Made by a program: the position numbers and the translations under genes. Below, one piece after another: positions 35,723-44,348 of a stretch of DNA of 64,000 nucleotides. Origin of the DNA: CAYLKS01 sp964384205 [NCBI: uncultured bacterium]. Lineage in GTDB: Bacteria; JAGOEH01. Below the pieces are notes generated by a model, which worked only from the letters and a program-made list of their open reading frames with translations, was not told the origin of the DNA and searched no databases. Every line of letters begins with the position of its first letter. The stretch's first letter is position 1. The stretch lies in contig CAYLKS010000008.1 in assembly GCA_964384205.1 (NCBI GenBank), forward strand, positions 5,929-69,928, read 5' to 3'.

Positions 35723-37551
35723 AAAGTAGTTTTTATTAAAATTCCTATATAAAATTTTTGTTCCTTTGATTTTTTAATAAAACTTGTTTTAAAATAGTAA
35801 GATAAAAAGTTTCTTTTATATTTTAAATAATTGCTAATTTCAAATCCCCTATTATAGTAACTATTTATATTCCATACAGTTGGTATATCATTGGTATATG
35901 AATAAATTCTACTATGATAATTATCAGTTGAAAATAAAACTATATTATTTATAAGATAAAAAACTCTACTAAATAAAAATGTTGTTTTAAAATTAAATAA
36001 ATAACCGTCATATTTTTTATTATTATAATAACTTATATGTTTATAGCTTAATTTAGTATAAAATATTATTTTGTTATGTATTTTTTTAATATAAGAGGAA
36101 TTATATGAATAGTTTTTATAAGTTGTTTCCTTTAAAGAAGATTTGTCATAATCTAATTTTTCTTTATATGAAATATTAAAGCTAAAGTGTTTTGATTTAT
36201 ATTGGGCATAAATCTTTTGTGATTTGCCAATGAATAGCTCCATAGGTGAAATATTTTTATATGTATCAATATATAAAGATAATATATAATTTTTTGCATT
36301 ATAATATGTCGCAATATTAAAACCTTGCTCATTTTGATTTTTGTCTCTGTATGAAAGTGCTTTGCTATGAATATTAAAAAATTTAGGTTCATATTGTCTA
36401 AATGAAAAGGCTATTTTGAATTTTTTTATTTTTTTTGCTAATCCATAGATTAAAGCTTTATTTTTGTTTTTTGATTGGGCTATTTCACCAAAAAAACAAT
36501 TATTTTTATAATAATATTCGAAATCGCTACTTATTATATAATTATAATCACCTTGTTGGTAGAATTCAGATTTTAGATTATTGGAAAACGATGGATTATA
36601 TTTTGAATATAATGATGAGAAGCTGAGTTTTAAATGTTTTTTTATTATTGAGAATCTGTTTCCAATGGATTTTTCATTTAATTGATCTTTTTTATTTTTT
36701 TCTGTTGGTGTTCTATGATACCCACTTTCTAATATTGAAGTTATGTTATTATTTGAATCTATATTTGCATCATAATAAGAATAATTTAATATAAATTCAT
36801 TTATAATATTTTTAGATGTATAATTTATTGAGATTCCATTAAAAGCATTATTTTCACTAAAACTTTTATGTATTGAAGAGTTCTTAAAATTTTTTTTTAT
36901 TGATAATGGATTTTCTATAAAATAATTAAAACTATAAGTATTCCATGCAGTTAATCCTTGTCCCCAGTTTAAATTAAATGCCCCACATATTAGTGATATT
37001 TTTTTTATATGGAGGGCAAAACTAAAATTATAATAATCAACTATGTTAGATTCAAATCTATCCTTTTCTGTGTTTAAATATAATTCATAATTTTTGTATT
37101 TTATATTTAAAGCAGAGGCAAGATTATAATTTAGTCCTGTAAGTTCATCTTCTGATTTTGATTTAGATTTTGTGTAATACCTGATTAAAAAAGAAGAATT
37201 TGTTTTTCTTTTTATTGTTGTTTTTTTCTTTGTTATAGTAAATAATTTTAATAAAGTAAGTTTTTCTTTATCTAATATAATAAGGCTATCTTCTAATATT
37301 TTATATGATATAGGTTTATTTTTGAGTATCCATTGTTGTTGGTATGAATCTAACCAAAAAAAATTTGCTATTTCATCGGATGTTATTTTATTGAGAAATG
37401 GAGGATTGTTATATAGTTCTTCTAAATTTATTAAAATTTCTTCATCTATTTGCTCAAGAGCATTGGTGTTTATGTAATTTATGAATTGATCTGGTAAAGC
37501 TATAATATAATTATATGTTATTATTATTAAGAAGATAATGTATTTTTTTAT
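35719..37551 (-). CDS. Exported helix-hairpin-helix/outer-membrane barrel protein with a probable AUA start
   Basis: The frame is open from a TGA six codons upstream of 37551 down to the TAA at 35719, but has no ATG, GTG or TTG until 36243. At 37549-37551 an ATA follows a Shine-Dalgarno (GGAGG, 5 nt away). Reading it as Met gives a signal peptide, MKKYIIFLIIITYNYIIALP. That yields 610 residues. The N-terminus after cleavage (EQIDEEILINLEELYNNPPF, then SDEIANFFWLDSYQQQWIL) resembles helix-hairpin-helix segments of FCB-group exported proteins, and WGQGLTAWNTY plus repeated aromatic beta-strands to the C-terminal Phe suggest an outer-membrane barrel. The ATA overlaps the upstream stop as ATAA. 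Alternatives are start-codon loss (pseudogene) or a sequencing error. Confidence 0.62.
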   Translation of the reverse strand: MKKYIIFLIIITYNYIIALPDQFINYINTNALEQIDEEILINLEELYNNPPFLNKITSDEIANFFWLDSYQQQWILKNKPISYKILEDSLIILDKEKLTLLKLFTITKKKTTIKRKTNSSFLIRYYTKSKSKSEDELTGLNYNLASALNIKYKNYELYLNTEKDRFESNIVDYYNFSFALHIKKISLICGAFNLNWGQGLTAWNTYSFNYFIENPLSIKKNFKNSSIHKSFSENNAFNGISINYTSKNIINEFILNYSYYDANIDSNNNITSILESGYHRTPTEKNKKDQLNEKSIGNRFSIIKKHLKLSFSSLYSKYNPSFSNNLKSEFYQQGDYNYIISSDFEYYYKNNCFFGEIAQSKNKNKALIYGLAKKIKKFKIAFSFRQYEPKFFNIHSKALSYRDKNQNEQGFNIATYYNAKNYILSLYIDTYKNISPMELFIGKSQKIYAQYKSKHFSFNISYKEKLDYDKSSLKETTYKNYSYNSSYIKKIHNKIIFYTKLSYKHISYYNNKKYDGYLFNFKTTFLFSRVFYLINNIVLFSTDNYHSRIYSYTNDIPTVWNINSYYNRGFEISNYLKYKRNFLSYYFKTSFIKKSKEQKFYIGILIKTTF

Positions 37552-38252
37552 AGTGCCCTCCCAATTTCAATGAGTTTGTTTTGTGGTAAATATGGATGAT
37601 ATTTTATTTGTAGGTTTATGAAATATTTTTTTATTTTTATATACCACTTTATTTTTATACTTTTTTGATTTATAAAATAGGTAATGGATAATTTTAGATT
37701 ATTATTGAGCTGAATTAATGAAAAATAAAAGAACTCTTTTTCTGTTGCATCTAAATTTTGTTTAAAAGAAATAGCATTGGTAAAATATTTATTGAAGAAT
37801 AAAATGCCTGTATTAAAATTTATTTTATTGATGTAGTAATTCAAATAGATATTTTTATAATGGTAATTGATATTGACTGTCGGCAAAAAAGTATGTGATG
37901 TATAATATCCTGAAAATTTCTGTAAGTATTCATGTAGAATAGGAGTTATTGTAATTTTTTTGTTTATTGAAATATTGTATAAAATGTTAGTAAAAATTTC
38001 GGAATAGATTTTATAGTTTAATAAGTTGCTTTGAAGATAGAAGTTATTTAATACTATTTTGAATTTCTGGATATTAAGATTTTTTATATTGTAAATATTT
38101 TTATTGGCTAAATATATAACTTTTTGTTCTTCAAAATTAAAGGATTTAAGCAATATGGGGTAATATTCTATTATATTTATTTCTTTTGTGCTAAAATTTT
38201 GAGGCATTGAATAGTTATATATTATTAATATTAATAATATTATTTTTTTCAT
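37548..38252 (-). CDS. Uncharacterised exported protein, barrel-like
   Basis: A 234-residue protein with a signal peptide (MKKIILLILIIYNYSMPQ) followed by strand-like, Asn/Ile/Tyr/Lys-rich sequence (NINYHYKNIYLNYYINKINF). The alternating aromatic pattern suggests an outer-membrane beta barrel, or the N-terminal part of one. I recognise no family. It has an AGAGG Shine-Dalgarno and forms an operon with the following gene, whose probable ATA start overlaps this stop. Its very high A+T bias resembles its neighbour and the propeller kinase. Confidence 0.7.
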   Translation of the reverse strand: MKKIILLILIIYNYSMPQNFSTKEINIIEYYPILLKSFNFEEQKVIYLANKNIYNIKNLNIQKFKIVLNNFYLQSNLLNYKIYSEIFTNILYNISINKKITITPILHEYLQKFSGYYTSHTFLPTVNINYHYKNIYLNYYINKINFNTGILFFNKYFTNAISFKQNLDATEKEFFYFSLIQLNNNLKLSITYFINQKSIKIKWYIKIKKYFINLQIKYHPYLPQNKLIEIGRAL

Positions 38253-38282
38253 TTATAACCTCTAAATGACTCTTTATTATAA

Positions 38283-38310
38283 ATATTAAGTATTTTTTTG
38301 AAATTGTCAA
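38283..38310 (-). promoter_or_regulatory. Possible promoter of the exported barrel-protein pair
   Basis: TTGACA (38305-38310) and TAATAT (38283-38288) with 16 bp spacing on the minus strand, about 25 nt upstream of the Shine-Dalgarno for the gene starting at 38252. The rest of the intergenic region (38311-38463) shows nothing else recognisable. Confidence 0.35.
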
Positions 38311-38463
38311 ATTTTGAAATTATAATTATTTATTTTTAGAAAAAAATACTAAAGTATTATATAATATGCTTTAAATTATTGGTAATATTTTTTTTAATTT
38401 ACCAATATTAGTTAATACTTTTTTAAAATAATAAAGATTTTTTACTGTTGATTAGATATTTAA

Positions 38464-38967
38464 TTAAATTTCAATTATAATTTCTTCTATTTCTTTTCTT
38501 TTTTTATTGATATATTCATCTGCAGGATAGCCCAGTGTCATAAGTTGGACAGGTTCTTCATCTGGTCCGAGATTTAGAATTTCTTTTACTTTATCTTTGT
38601 AAAATGCTCCTATCCAGCACGTGCCAAGTCCTTCAGTGGTTGCTGCAAGAGCAAGGTGCTCCATAGCAATAGCTAAATCAATAACATATGCAGGATACCC
38701 ACATGTCATGGTATAGCCGATATTTGTCCCCACTCCTACTATTACAATATCAGCCTGAGAGATAAAAGATTGATTTTTTGCTGCTACTTGCAATTCTGCT
38801 TTTTTTCTTTCATCTCTTATTAAATAAAATTTCCATTCCTGATAATTTCTTGCAGTTGGTGCAAATCTCACAGCATCAAAGATTTTTTGAATTTTTTCAT
38901 CTTCCACTTTTTTATTCAAATATTTTCTGCAAGAATATCTTTTTTTTACAACTTCATAAAAATCCAT
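38464..38967 (-). CDS. Nitroreductase family flavoprotein
   Basis: A 167-residue single-domain nitroreductase. The N-terminus MDFYEVVKKRYSCRKYLNKK holds the FMN-phosphate-binding RxSxRxY pattern. RFAPTARNYQEWKFYLI, MEHLALAATTEGLGTCWIGA and LMTLGYPADE are the standard FMN-domain motifs. It would be a homodimeric NAD(P)H-dependent reductase of unknown substrate. It has a strong AAAGGAGG and lies 13 nt after the NUDIX gene. Confidence 0.93.
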   Translation of the reverse strand: MDFYEVVKKRYSCRKYLNKKVEDEKIQKIFDAVRFAPTARNYQEWKFYLIRDERKKAELQVAAKNQSFISQADIVIVGVGTNIGYTMTCGYPAYVIDLAIAMEHLALAATTEGLGTCWIGAFYKDKVKEILNLGPDEEPVQLMTLGYPADEYINKKRKEIEEIIIEI

Positions 38968-38980
38968 GTTTCCTCCTTTT

Positions 38981-39661
38981 TTAAAATTGCTTTAGAAATT
39001 TTTTTAGTCTATATAAAGCAATTTCTGTTTTTGAGTCTCCTATTTCACCATTATAGCACATTTCCAGTGCTTCCTCTATAGTAAAAATATGCAATTCTCC
39101 ACCCTCTTCCATTAAGCTACCGTCACCGGTTACATGTTCTCTATTATCAAAATCTTTTTTATCAATTCTTATTGCCTTTATGAATACTTTTTCTATAGTA
39201 AATCCTGGGGATGTTAGAATAGGTTTCCCCAAATTAATCAAATTTTCTTTGTTAATCTTAATCCCTGTTTCTTCTAATACTTCTATTTCTGCTCTTTTAT
39301 CTATATCTTCTTCTTTAGTTTCGCCTTCTTCAATAATACCGGCTGGAATTTCATATACAAAAAAATTGTTTTCATTTTCAAAATCGTATTTTACAAAATT
39401 TTTTCTGAAAAACAGAGGTGGTCTCAAGCATCTTCTTAATAGAATTTTGACAGAATTATTTTCATAAAAATATAATAAGATTCCAACAGCATCTACCTGT
39501 TTTCTATAAACAATATCGCATGTATATTCTCTTGATTTTTCATTATTTTCATATACATTTTTTAACTTGTATCTTTTTAATTTTAGAAAACCATTTTTAC
39601 ATTCATCTGGTAATTCTATTTCTCTGGAGACTTCTATATTGATTAGTTTTTTTGCTGACAT
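38981..39661 (-). CDS. NUDIX hydrolase, ADP-ribose/nucleoside-sugar pyrophosphatase type
   Basis: A 226-residue NUDIX protein. The substrate-side segment YEIPAGIIEEGE opens the NUDIX box and AEIEVLEETGI closes it, with the metal-binding EE pair. Relative to the consensus G-x5-E-x7-REUxEExGU, there are 11 rather than 7 residues between the first Glu and the REU position, and the Arg is replaced by Ile. So the box has a one-turn helix insertion, and activity on ordinary ADP-ribose is uncertain. LTSPGFTIEKVFIKA downstream matches ADP-sugar pyrophosphatases. It has a strong Shine-Dalgarno. Confidence 0.85.
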   Translation of the reverse strand: MSAKKLINIEVSREIELPDECKNGFLKLKRYKLKNVYENNEKSREYTCDIVYRKQVDAVGILLYFYENNSVKILLRRCLRPPLFFRKNFVKYDFENENNFFVYEIPAGIIEEGETKEEDIDKRAEIEVLEETGIKINKENLINLGKPILTSPGFTIEKVFIKAIRIDKKDFDNREHVTGDGSLMEEGGELHIFTIEEALEMCYNGEIGDSKTEIALYRLKKFLKQF

Positions 39662-39718
39662 TTTTTTCTCCTTTTTTTATTTACAATAAAACATAATTAT
39701 CCAAAAGACAATAAAAAA

Positions 39719-40789
39719 TTATTCTATATATTCTTTTAACGCAGAGAATACAGCAGTTACAGATACGTTATCTAAACAGATTTTTTTATCACATTTATAG
39801 TCAAAGCCAAAGAAAACACATGGCGAACAATCAATATTAGATAAAATTTCAATCTGCTCACCAGGCCAGAACCATTGAGTGGTTGATACAGGACCCGGTA
39901 TAGTAATCAATTTGGTTTTATTGAATAGTGCCATGTACATTATGCCGGTATTTCCACAGATTAAAACATCTGCATCTTTAACCAGTTGATTTAGATTTAA
40001 CAGATCTGTTTTATCTTGCATATTAATAAGTCTTTTATGTTTTATAGATATTTCGAATTCACTCCTTTTTCCCGTTAAAACAATATTAAAATTAGTTTTT
40101 TCTATGATTATTTTTATTAAATTTTCATATTTATTCCATGATTTTCTTACATTTCCTGCTCCGGGATGAATTAAAATATATTTTCCCCATTTTTTTTTGT
40201 AATTTTTATCAATTCCTTTGAGCTCTGTATTGATATTAATTTTTTCAATTGGTAGAAATGCAAATAATTTTAAATAGTTAAAAAATTCCCAATTGCTGTT
40301 TATATGAGGTATTGCTAAATCATAAACATAATGCCTGTATTGTTTTTCACTTTTAAATCCAATTTTGAAATTTGCTTTTAATAGACCACTAATAATTGAT
40401 GATAATCTGATCCATTGACATGTATCAATTATAATATCAAACTGTTCTGTATTTAATTTCCATATTAGAGATACAAACTTTTTTATTTTAAATATAAATA
40501 TTTTTTTGAACATTCCCCAATTTTTAAAAATTTCAAAATTTTCAGGAGCACTTAAAATGCTAATTTCAATAAATTCTAATTTAGAAAGTCCATTGATAAT
40601 AGGTAATAATAACAAGCTATCGCCCATTACATTTATAGAAATAATCAAGATTTTACATTTTTTCCTTTTTGTTAGTTCATTTAGATTAAAATTATTTTTC
40701 TTTAAATTTAATGAACCTATTACTAAAACTATTAATCTACCTAAGGTTTTATCAAGTACTTTTAATATATTATTTCCATGAAATTTCAT
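39719..40789 (-). CDS. Glycosyltransferase family 9 (heptosyltransferase-like)
   Basis: A 356-residue GT9 enzyme. KILIISINVMGDSLLLLPII is the N-terminal GT9 loop (usual IGD replaced by MGD), YILIHPGAGNVRKSW opens the donor domain, and VLICGNTGIMYMALFNKTKL with PGPVSTTQWFWPG follows. Heptosyltransferases add sugars to the lipopolysaccharide core or related glycans at the inner membrane. A Cys-rich tail (CSPC, CDKKIC) is common in the family. It overlaps the methyltransferase gene by 4 nt. Confidence 0.9.
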   Translation of the reverse strand: MKFHGNNILKVLDKTLGRLIVLVIGSLNLKKNNFNLNELTKRKKCKILIISINVMGDSLLLLPIINGLSKLEFIEISILSAPENFEIFKNWGMFKKIFIFKIKKFVSLIWKLNTEQFDIIIDTCQWIRLSSIISGLLKANFKIGFKSEKQYRHYVYDLAIPHINSNWEFFNYLKLFAFLPIEKININTELKGIDKNYKKKWGKYILIHPGAGNVRKSWNKYENLIKIIIEKTNFNIVLTGKRSEFEISIKHKRLINMQDKTDLLNLNQLVKDADVLICGNTGIMYMALFNKTKLITIPGPVSTTQWFWPGEQIEILSNIDCSPCVFFGFDYKCDKKICLDNVSVTAVFSALKEYIE

Positions 40790-41424
40790 TTTATTGCCTC
40801 AATTACTAAATTTTCTATTCTTTTATTTTCATATTTTATAATATCATTAATATAGGAAGAATAATTATCCTTTTTTTCAATTTGTGAAAATCCAATATTT
40901 AATAAAATATGATAGATAGTATCGTAATCATATATCATTTTATGACCAGCGGCATAAAAAACTTTATTTAATGCGTCTATATTTTTATTACAATTTTTGA
41001 ATTCTGGATATTGAGATTGTAAGGCAAATAGAAATTTATTATCGTTATTGAAATAAGCTTCTATAAATTTTTTTAGATCAGGTGTAACCAGCCTTAGAAT
41101 ACCATCTTTTTTTAAAATTCTATAAATTTCTGAGAGGAAAAATATTCCCTCTTCTTTAGAAAAATGTTCAATTAAATGCGAAGAATATACTACATCAATA
41201 CTGTTATCATCAAAGGGAAGTCCTTTTTTTACATCTAATATAATGACAGTGGAAAAATATTTTTCAAAATTAGAAAAATTTGGATGATGATACAAATTGA
41301 ATCTTTTTAATATTTTTTTTATATAGAATTTGAATTTTTCATATTTATAGTTTTTCATATAATCAATATTTATATAATTATCAATAATTTGGTTAAACCC
41401 GCACCCTATATTTAATCTTTTCAT
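40786..41424 (-). CDS. SAM-dependent methyltransferase, type 11
   Basis: A 212-residue class I methyltransferase: RLNIGCGFNQIIDNYINIDY (SAM loop plus acidic residue), FDDNSIDVVYSSHLIEHFSK (post-motif II) and EIYRILKKDGILRLVTPD. Proteins of this exact form occur beside sugar transferases in surface-glycan clusters. It lies between two GT9 genes; its start is 32 nt inside the end of the upstream one and has GAGG upstream. It may methylate a sugar of the glycan. Confidence 0.9.
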   Translation of the reverse strand: MKRLNIGCGFNQIIDNYINIDYMKNYKYEKFKFYIKKILKRFNLYHHPNFSNFEKYFSTVIILDVKKGLPFDDNSIDVVYSSHLIEHFSKEEGIFFLSEIYRILKKDGILRLVTPDLKKFIEAYFNNDNKFLFALQSQYPEFKNCNKNIDALNKVFYAAGHKMIYDYDTIYHILLNIGFSQIEKKDNYSSYINDIIKYENKRIENLVIEAIK

Positions 41425-42562
41425 TTATAAACCTCGTTAATTTTGAGAATAAAATATTATCGTCAAATTTTAAGCATTCTTTTTTTATGCAGAAATTTTT
41501 TTCACATAAAGCGCATTCAGTAAAATTGAAAATCATCATATTTTGAGAAGTTCGATAAAACCACAAAAATGGGCTATCTCTCATACTAAAAATTACAAAT
41601 ACCGGCACATCATAAGCATAAGCAATATGTATAGCTGATGTAGAACCTGAGATAATAAATTTCGCCTTTCTAATCAGGTTCGCAAATTCTATGAAATTTG
41701 TCTTTCCAATGTAATTTTTTATTCTTTTATTGTAAGGAATTGTTAAAGAAAGTTCTTCTTTTTTGCCTGTTACTATAATATCAAAGTCTGTATTTTGTAT
41801 TAAAAAATCTATAATTTTATGAAATAATTCAGGAGGGATTTGATTTATATTATTAATATTTTCTCCACCTCCAGGGTGAATAATAATATAAGAGTTTTTT
41901 TTAAAATTAGTAAAAGCATTATATTGAGGAATAAATATTTCTGGTTTTATGTCACATTCATTTATATGGAAAATTTCTCTTAAAAATTTTGTTTTATTAA
42001 GTGTTGCAAAATTTTTTATATAGTCTGAATTAAATTTAAATTTAATGATATATGATAATAAAAAACCGAAACCGCCAATATTAAAACCGATTCTTTGTTT
42101 TATACCGGCAAGGAACATCAAAATAATAGAAACAAAATCGCCTCTTGAATCTACCATAGCATCCAATTTTAGATTTTTCATAATCTTATAATATTTATAA
42201 AATCCAATTATTTTTTTTTGAAAAGAGATTCTCCGTGAATAAATACTATTTGATAAAACAACAGTTTCATCTATATAAGGAGAATTTTGGAAGACTATTG
42301 AATTATAATTGGTACAGATTAATATAATATCAATATTGGGATAGTGCTTTTTTAATATTTTAAATATTGGAGTGCTTAAAATTGCATCACCAATATGATC
42401 AGTAACTATAATACCTATTTTTTTTATTAGAGCAATATTTACATAATTTTTTTTAAAACCAGTAATGGAATATCCTATAATATCTATTATAAAAATAATA
42501 AACGATATAAAACGAGATTTATACCAATATCTTCTATTTTTATAGTTTTTATTAAACATCAT
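41393..42562 (-). CDS. Glycosyltransferase family 9 (heptosyltransferase-like)
   Basis: A 389-residue GT9 enzyme. The Rossmann start KIGIIVTDHIGDAILSTPIF is canonical, AMVDSRGDFVSI and IIIHPGGGENINNINQIPPE follow, and FIISGSTSAIHIAYAYDVPV is the donor-site loop. The C-terminal CALCEKNFCIKKEC is a cysteine-rich tail like that of the partner GT9. It begins with two tandem ATG codons and lacks a Shine-Dalgarno. A TTGACT 29 nt before the first ATG predicts a leaderless transcript. It is the first gene of the GT9-methyltransferase-GT9 operon. N-terminal residues 15-35 are hydrophobic and may attach to the membrane. Confidence 0.92.
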   Translation of the reverse strand: MMFNKNYKNRRYWYKSRFISFIIFIIDIIGYSITGFKKNYVNIALIKKIGIIVTDHIGDAILSTPIFKILKKHYPNIDIILICTNYNSIVFQNSPYIDETVVLSNSIYSRRISFQKKIIGFYKYYKIMKNLKLDAMVDSRGDFVSIILMFLAGIKQRIGFNIGGFGFLLSYIIKFKFNSDYIKNFATLNKTKFLREIFHINECDIKPEIFIPQYNAFTNFKKNSYIIIHPGGGENINNINQIPPELFHKIIDFLIQNTDFDIIVTGKKEELSLTIPYNKRIKNYIGKTNFIEFANLIRKAKFIISGSTSAIHIAYAYDVPVFVIFSMRDSPFLWFYRTSQNMMIFNFTECALCEKNFCIKKECLKFDDNILFSKLTRFINEKIKYRVRV

Positions 42563-42570
42563 TCAAAAAA

Positions 42571-42597
42571 ACTATAAAAAAATGGTTAATAAGTCAA
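42571..42597 (-). promoter_or_regulatory. GT9 operon promoter; predicted leaderless transcript
   Basis: TTGACT (42592-42597), 15 bp, TATAGT (42571-42576), then 8 bp to the first ATG (42560-42562). The geometry is identical to the dnaA promoter. Confidence 0.55.
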
Positions 42598-42602
42598 TAA
42601 TT

Positions 42603-43232
42603 TTATGATAATAAGTCTTTTGCAATATTTACTGCGGCATATGCGTCTTTTCCATAAGCATCTGCTTTTATTTCATCTGCAAAAGCTTGATTAACAGGGG
42701 CGCCTCCTATTATTATTTTAAATTTATCTCTAATGTGTTTTTGTTCCGAATATTCAATGACTTTTTTCATATTTAGCATTGTAGTTGTGAGAAGGGCTGA
42801 CATTGCAATTATATCTGCATTATTTTCTATGGCTACATTTACAAATTTTGATGGCTCTACATTATTGCCTAAATCTATAGTTTCGAACCCATTTCCTTCT
42901 AACATAAATTTCACAAGGTTTTTTCCTATATCATGCATATCTCCTATAATTGTCCCAATTACAACTCTGCCTTTAGATTTTATTTTATTTTTTATAAGGT
43001 AAGGTTTTATAATATCAATACAATATTTCATAGCTCTGGCTGATATGAGCATCTGAGGTAAATAAAATTTCCCTTCTTCATAATATTTTCCTACCTGCTC
43101 CATTGCTGGTATTAAATGTTCATTGAGAATTATAGATGCTGGAATATTATTGTTTAGAGCTTCCTGTGTGATTTTTAATGCTTCAGTATTATTGCCTTTT
43201 ATTATATATTCTTTTAATTTTTCTAAATTCAT
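42603..43232 (-). CDS. Corrinoid (B12)-binding methyltransferase component
   Basis: A 209-residue MtbC/MttC-type corrinoid protein. The N-terminal helical cap (1-85, with GKYYEEGKFYLPQMLISARA) is followed by the cobalamin-binding domain. GDMHDIGKNLVKFMLEGNGF holds the cobalt-ligating His100 of the DxHxxG motif, and SALLTTTM and IIGGAPVN are the SxL and GG motifs. It would carry a methyl group between a substrate-specific methyltransferase and an acceptor enzyme. It follows the UroD-like gene by 8 nt. No substrate methyltransferase or reactivase gene is in the window. Confidence 0.93.
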   Translation of the reverse strand: MNLEKLKEYIIKGNNTEALKITQEALNNNIPASIILNEHLIPAMEQVGKYYEEGKFYLPQMLISARAMKYCIDIIKPYLIKNKIKSKGRVVIGTIIGDMHDIGKNLVKFMLEGNGFETIDLGNNVEPSKFVNVAIENNADIIAMSALLTTTMLNMKKVIEYSEQKHIRDKFKIIIGGAPVNQAFADEIKADAYGKDAYAAVNIAKDLLS

Positions 43233-43240
43233 TTTTCCCC

Positions 43241-44302
43241 CTATTGGATTGGATATTTCCCATATTTAATAGTATTTTTAACCATTACAATAAAATTTTC
43301 TATTTTTACATAATCTGGAATACTATTAGCGGAACTGAGGCAATAGCGTCCACCGGGAGCAAGCTTGTGTATTTTTTCTTTTACTTCATTTTCTACATCT
43401 TCTATAGTGCCTCTTGTTAGTGTGTAAATAAGATCAATATTTCCAGCTAATGTTAATCTATTTCCAAAAGATTTTTTTAACTCATAAATATTCATTGCTT
43501 TAGGCTCAATAGGATGAAGCGCATCTACACCAGAATTTAATATATCTTCCATAACTTCTAATAACTTCCCATCAGAGTGATAAATAAAAGGTTTGTTATA
43601 TTTTTGGGCAAGCTTGCCGATTTTTTTAAGCCATGGAAAAAAATATTTTCTTAAAGTTTCTGGATCAACCATGAGTCCATTGCTATATGCTATATCATCA
43701 CTGTACCAAAGGACTTTTACAATATCAAAGGTAATCATATTTTCAAACATGCTATAAACAATTTCTCCAATTTTATTAAATAGAACTTCAATTAAGTCTG
43801 GATTATCAAATAGAGCGTATGAAAAATTTTCAAATCCCATTAATTGCCACACCATTGTAAAAATATCACCATATTGGCCTATAACTGCAAGATTATCAGG
43901 TAATATTTTTGCTATTTTTTCAAATCTTGAATAATCAATATCTCTTTTTTCTGGAAATGGAAATTTTTCAAAATCTTCAAAATTTTTAATTACATTACTG
44001 TGTTCATCTACCCAATTTATGTTTTCGTTGGATAAAGAGACATCAGAATGTCCTATACTCGATAATGTTTTGATTTTAAAATTAACAATGGGTTGTAGTT
44101 TTACATAGTCATATCCAAATTTTAAGGCAAATCGAATTTCGTCTTCCAATGTAATTTCTTTTATATTTAATAATTTTTTCTTTATTGATGGTGCAATACC
44201 AAGTTCAAGTAGCGGTACTCTATCAGGTTCCCCCAACCCCTTTAGAGCAGTAATTAACCTCTCATAATTTGAATCATTAATATTTAAATCAAGATTAAAC
44301 AA
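43241..44302 (-). CDS. Uroporphyrinogen decarboxylase-family protein (probable methyltransferase)
   Basis: A 353-residue TIM-barrel protein of the UroD/MtaA superfamily (GEPDRVPLLELGI near the start, KPFIYHSDGKLLEVMEDIL, ALHPIEPKAMNIYELKKSFG, RLTLAGNIDL). The HxCG zinc motif of coenzyme M methyltransferases is replaced by HSDG, so that activity is doubtful. The start is a TTG (44300-44302) with GGGAGGAGGG in front, and no nearer ATG fits. Pairing with the corrinoid protein indicates corrinoid-dependent methyl transfer rather than haem synthesis. The methyl donor is unknown. Confidence 0.85.
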   Translation of the reverse strand: MFNLDLNINDSNYERLITALKGLGEPDRVPLLELGIAPSIKKKLLNIKEITLEDEIRFALKFGYDYVKLQPIVNFKIKTLSSIGHSDVSLSNENINWVDEHSNVIKNFEDFEKFPFPEKRDIDYSRFEKIAKILPDNLAVIGQYGDIFTMVWQLMGFENFSYALFDNPDLIEVLFNKIGEIVYSMFENMITFDIVKVLWYSDDIAYSNGLMVDPETLRKYFFPWLKKIGKLAQKYNKPFIYHSDGKLLEVMEDILNSGVDALHPIEPKAMNIYELKKSFGNRLTLAGNIDLIYTLTRGTIEDVENEVKEKIHKLAPGGRYCLSSANSIPDYVKIENFIVMVKNTIKYGKYPIQ

Positions 44303-44348
44303 GGTCCCTCCTCCCTTGTTAATAGATCTTCTAATAAGGTAATTGCAA

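Noticed and set aside
35719-36243. A separate 174-residue gene starting at the first ATG of the barrel-protein frame
   Set aside because: The frame continues upstream without a stop for 436 codons with coherent barrel-like sequence, a signal peptide and a Shine-Dalgarno; an isolated C-terminal piece without signal peptide is less likely.
36153-36392. Two short frames (36153-36392 minus, 36435-36626 plus) in the barrel-protein gene
   Set aside because: Both lie inside the continuous 610-codon frame that starts at ATA (37551); they are out-of-frame or antisense by-products.
38615-38625. A second CACGTG (CCAGCACGTGCCAAG) as a parS candidate
   Set aside because: It lies inside the nitroreductase gene and lacks the TGTTNC/GNAACA arms, so it does not fit the consensus.
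43241-44302. True haem-pathway uroporphyrinogen decarboxylase (hemE)
   Set aside because: It is co-transcribed with a corrinoid protein and belongs to the divergent UroD/MtaA superfamily; no haem genes are nearby.
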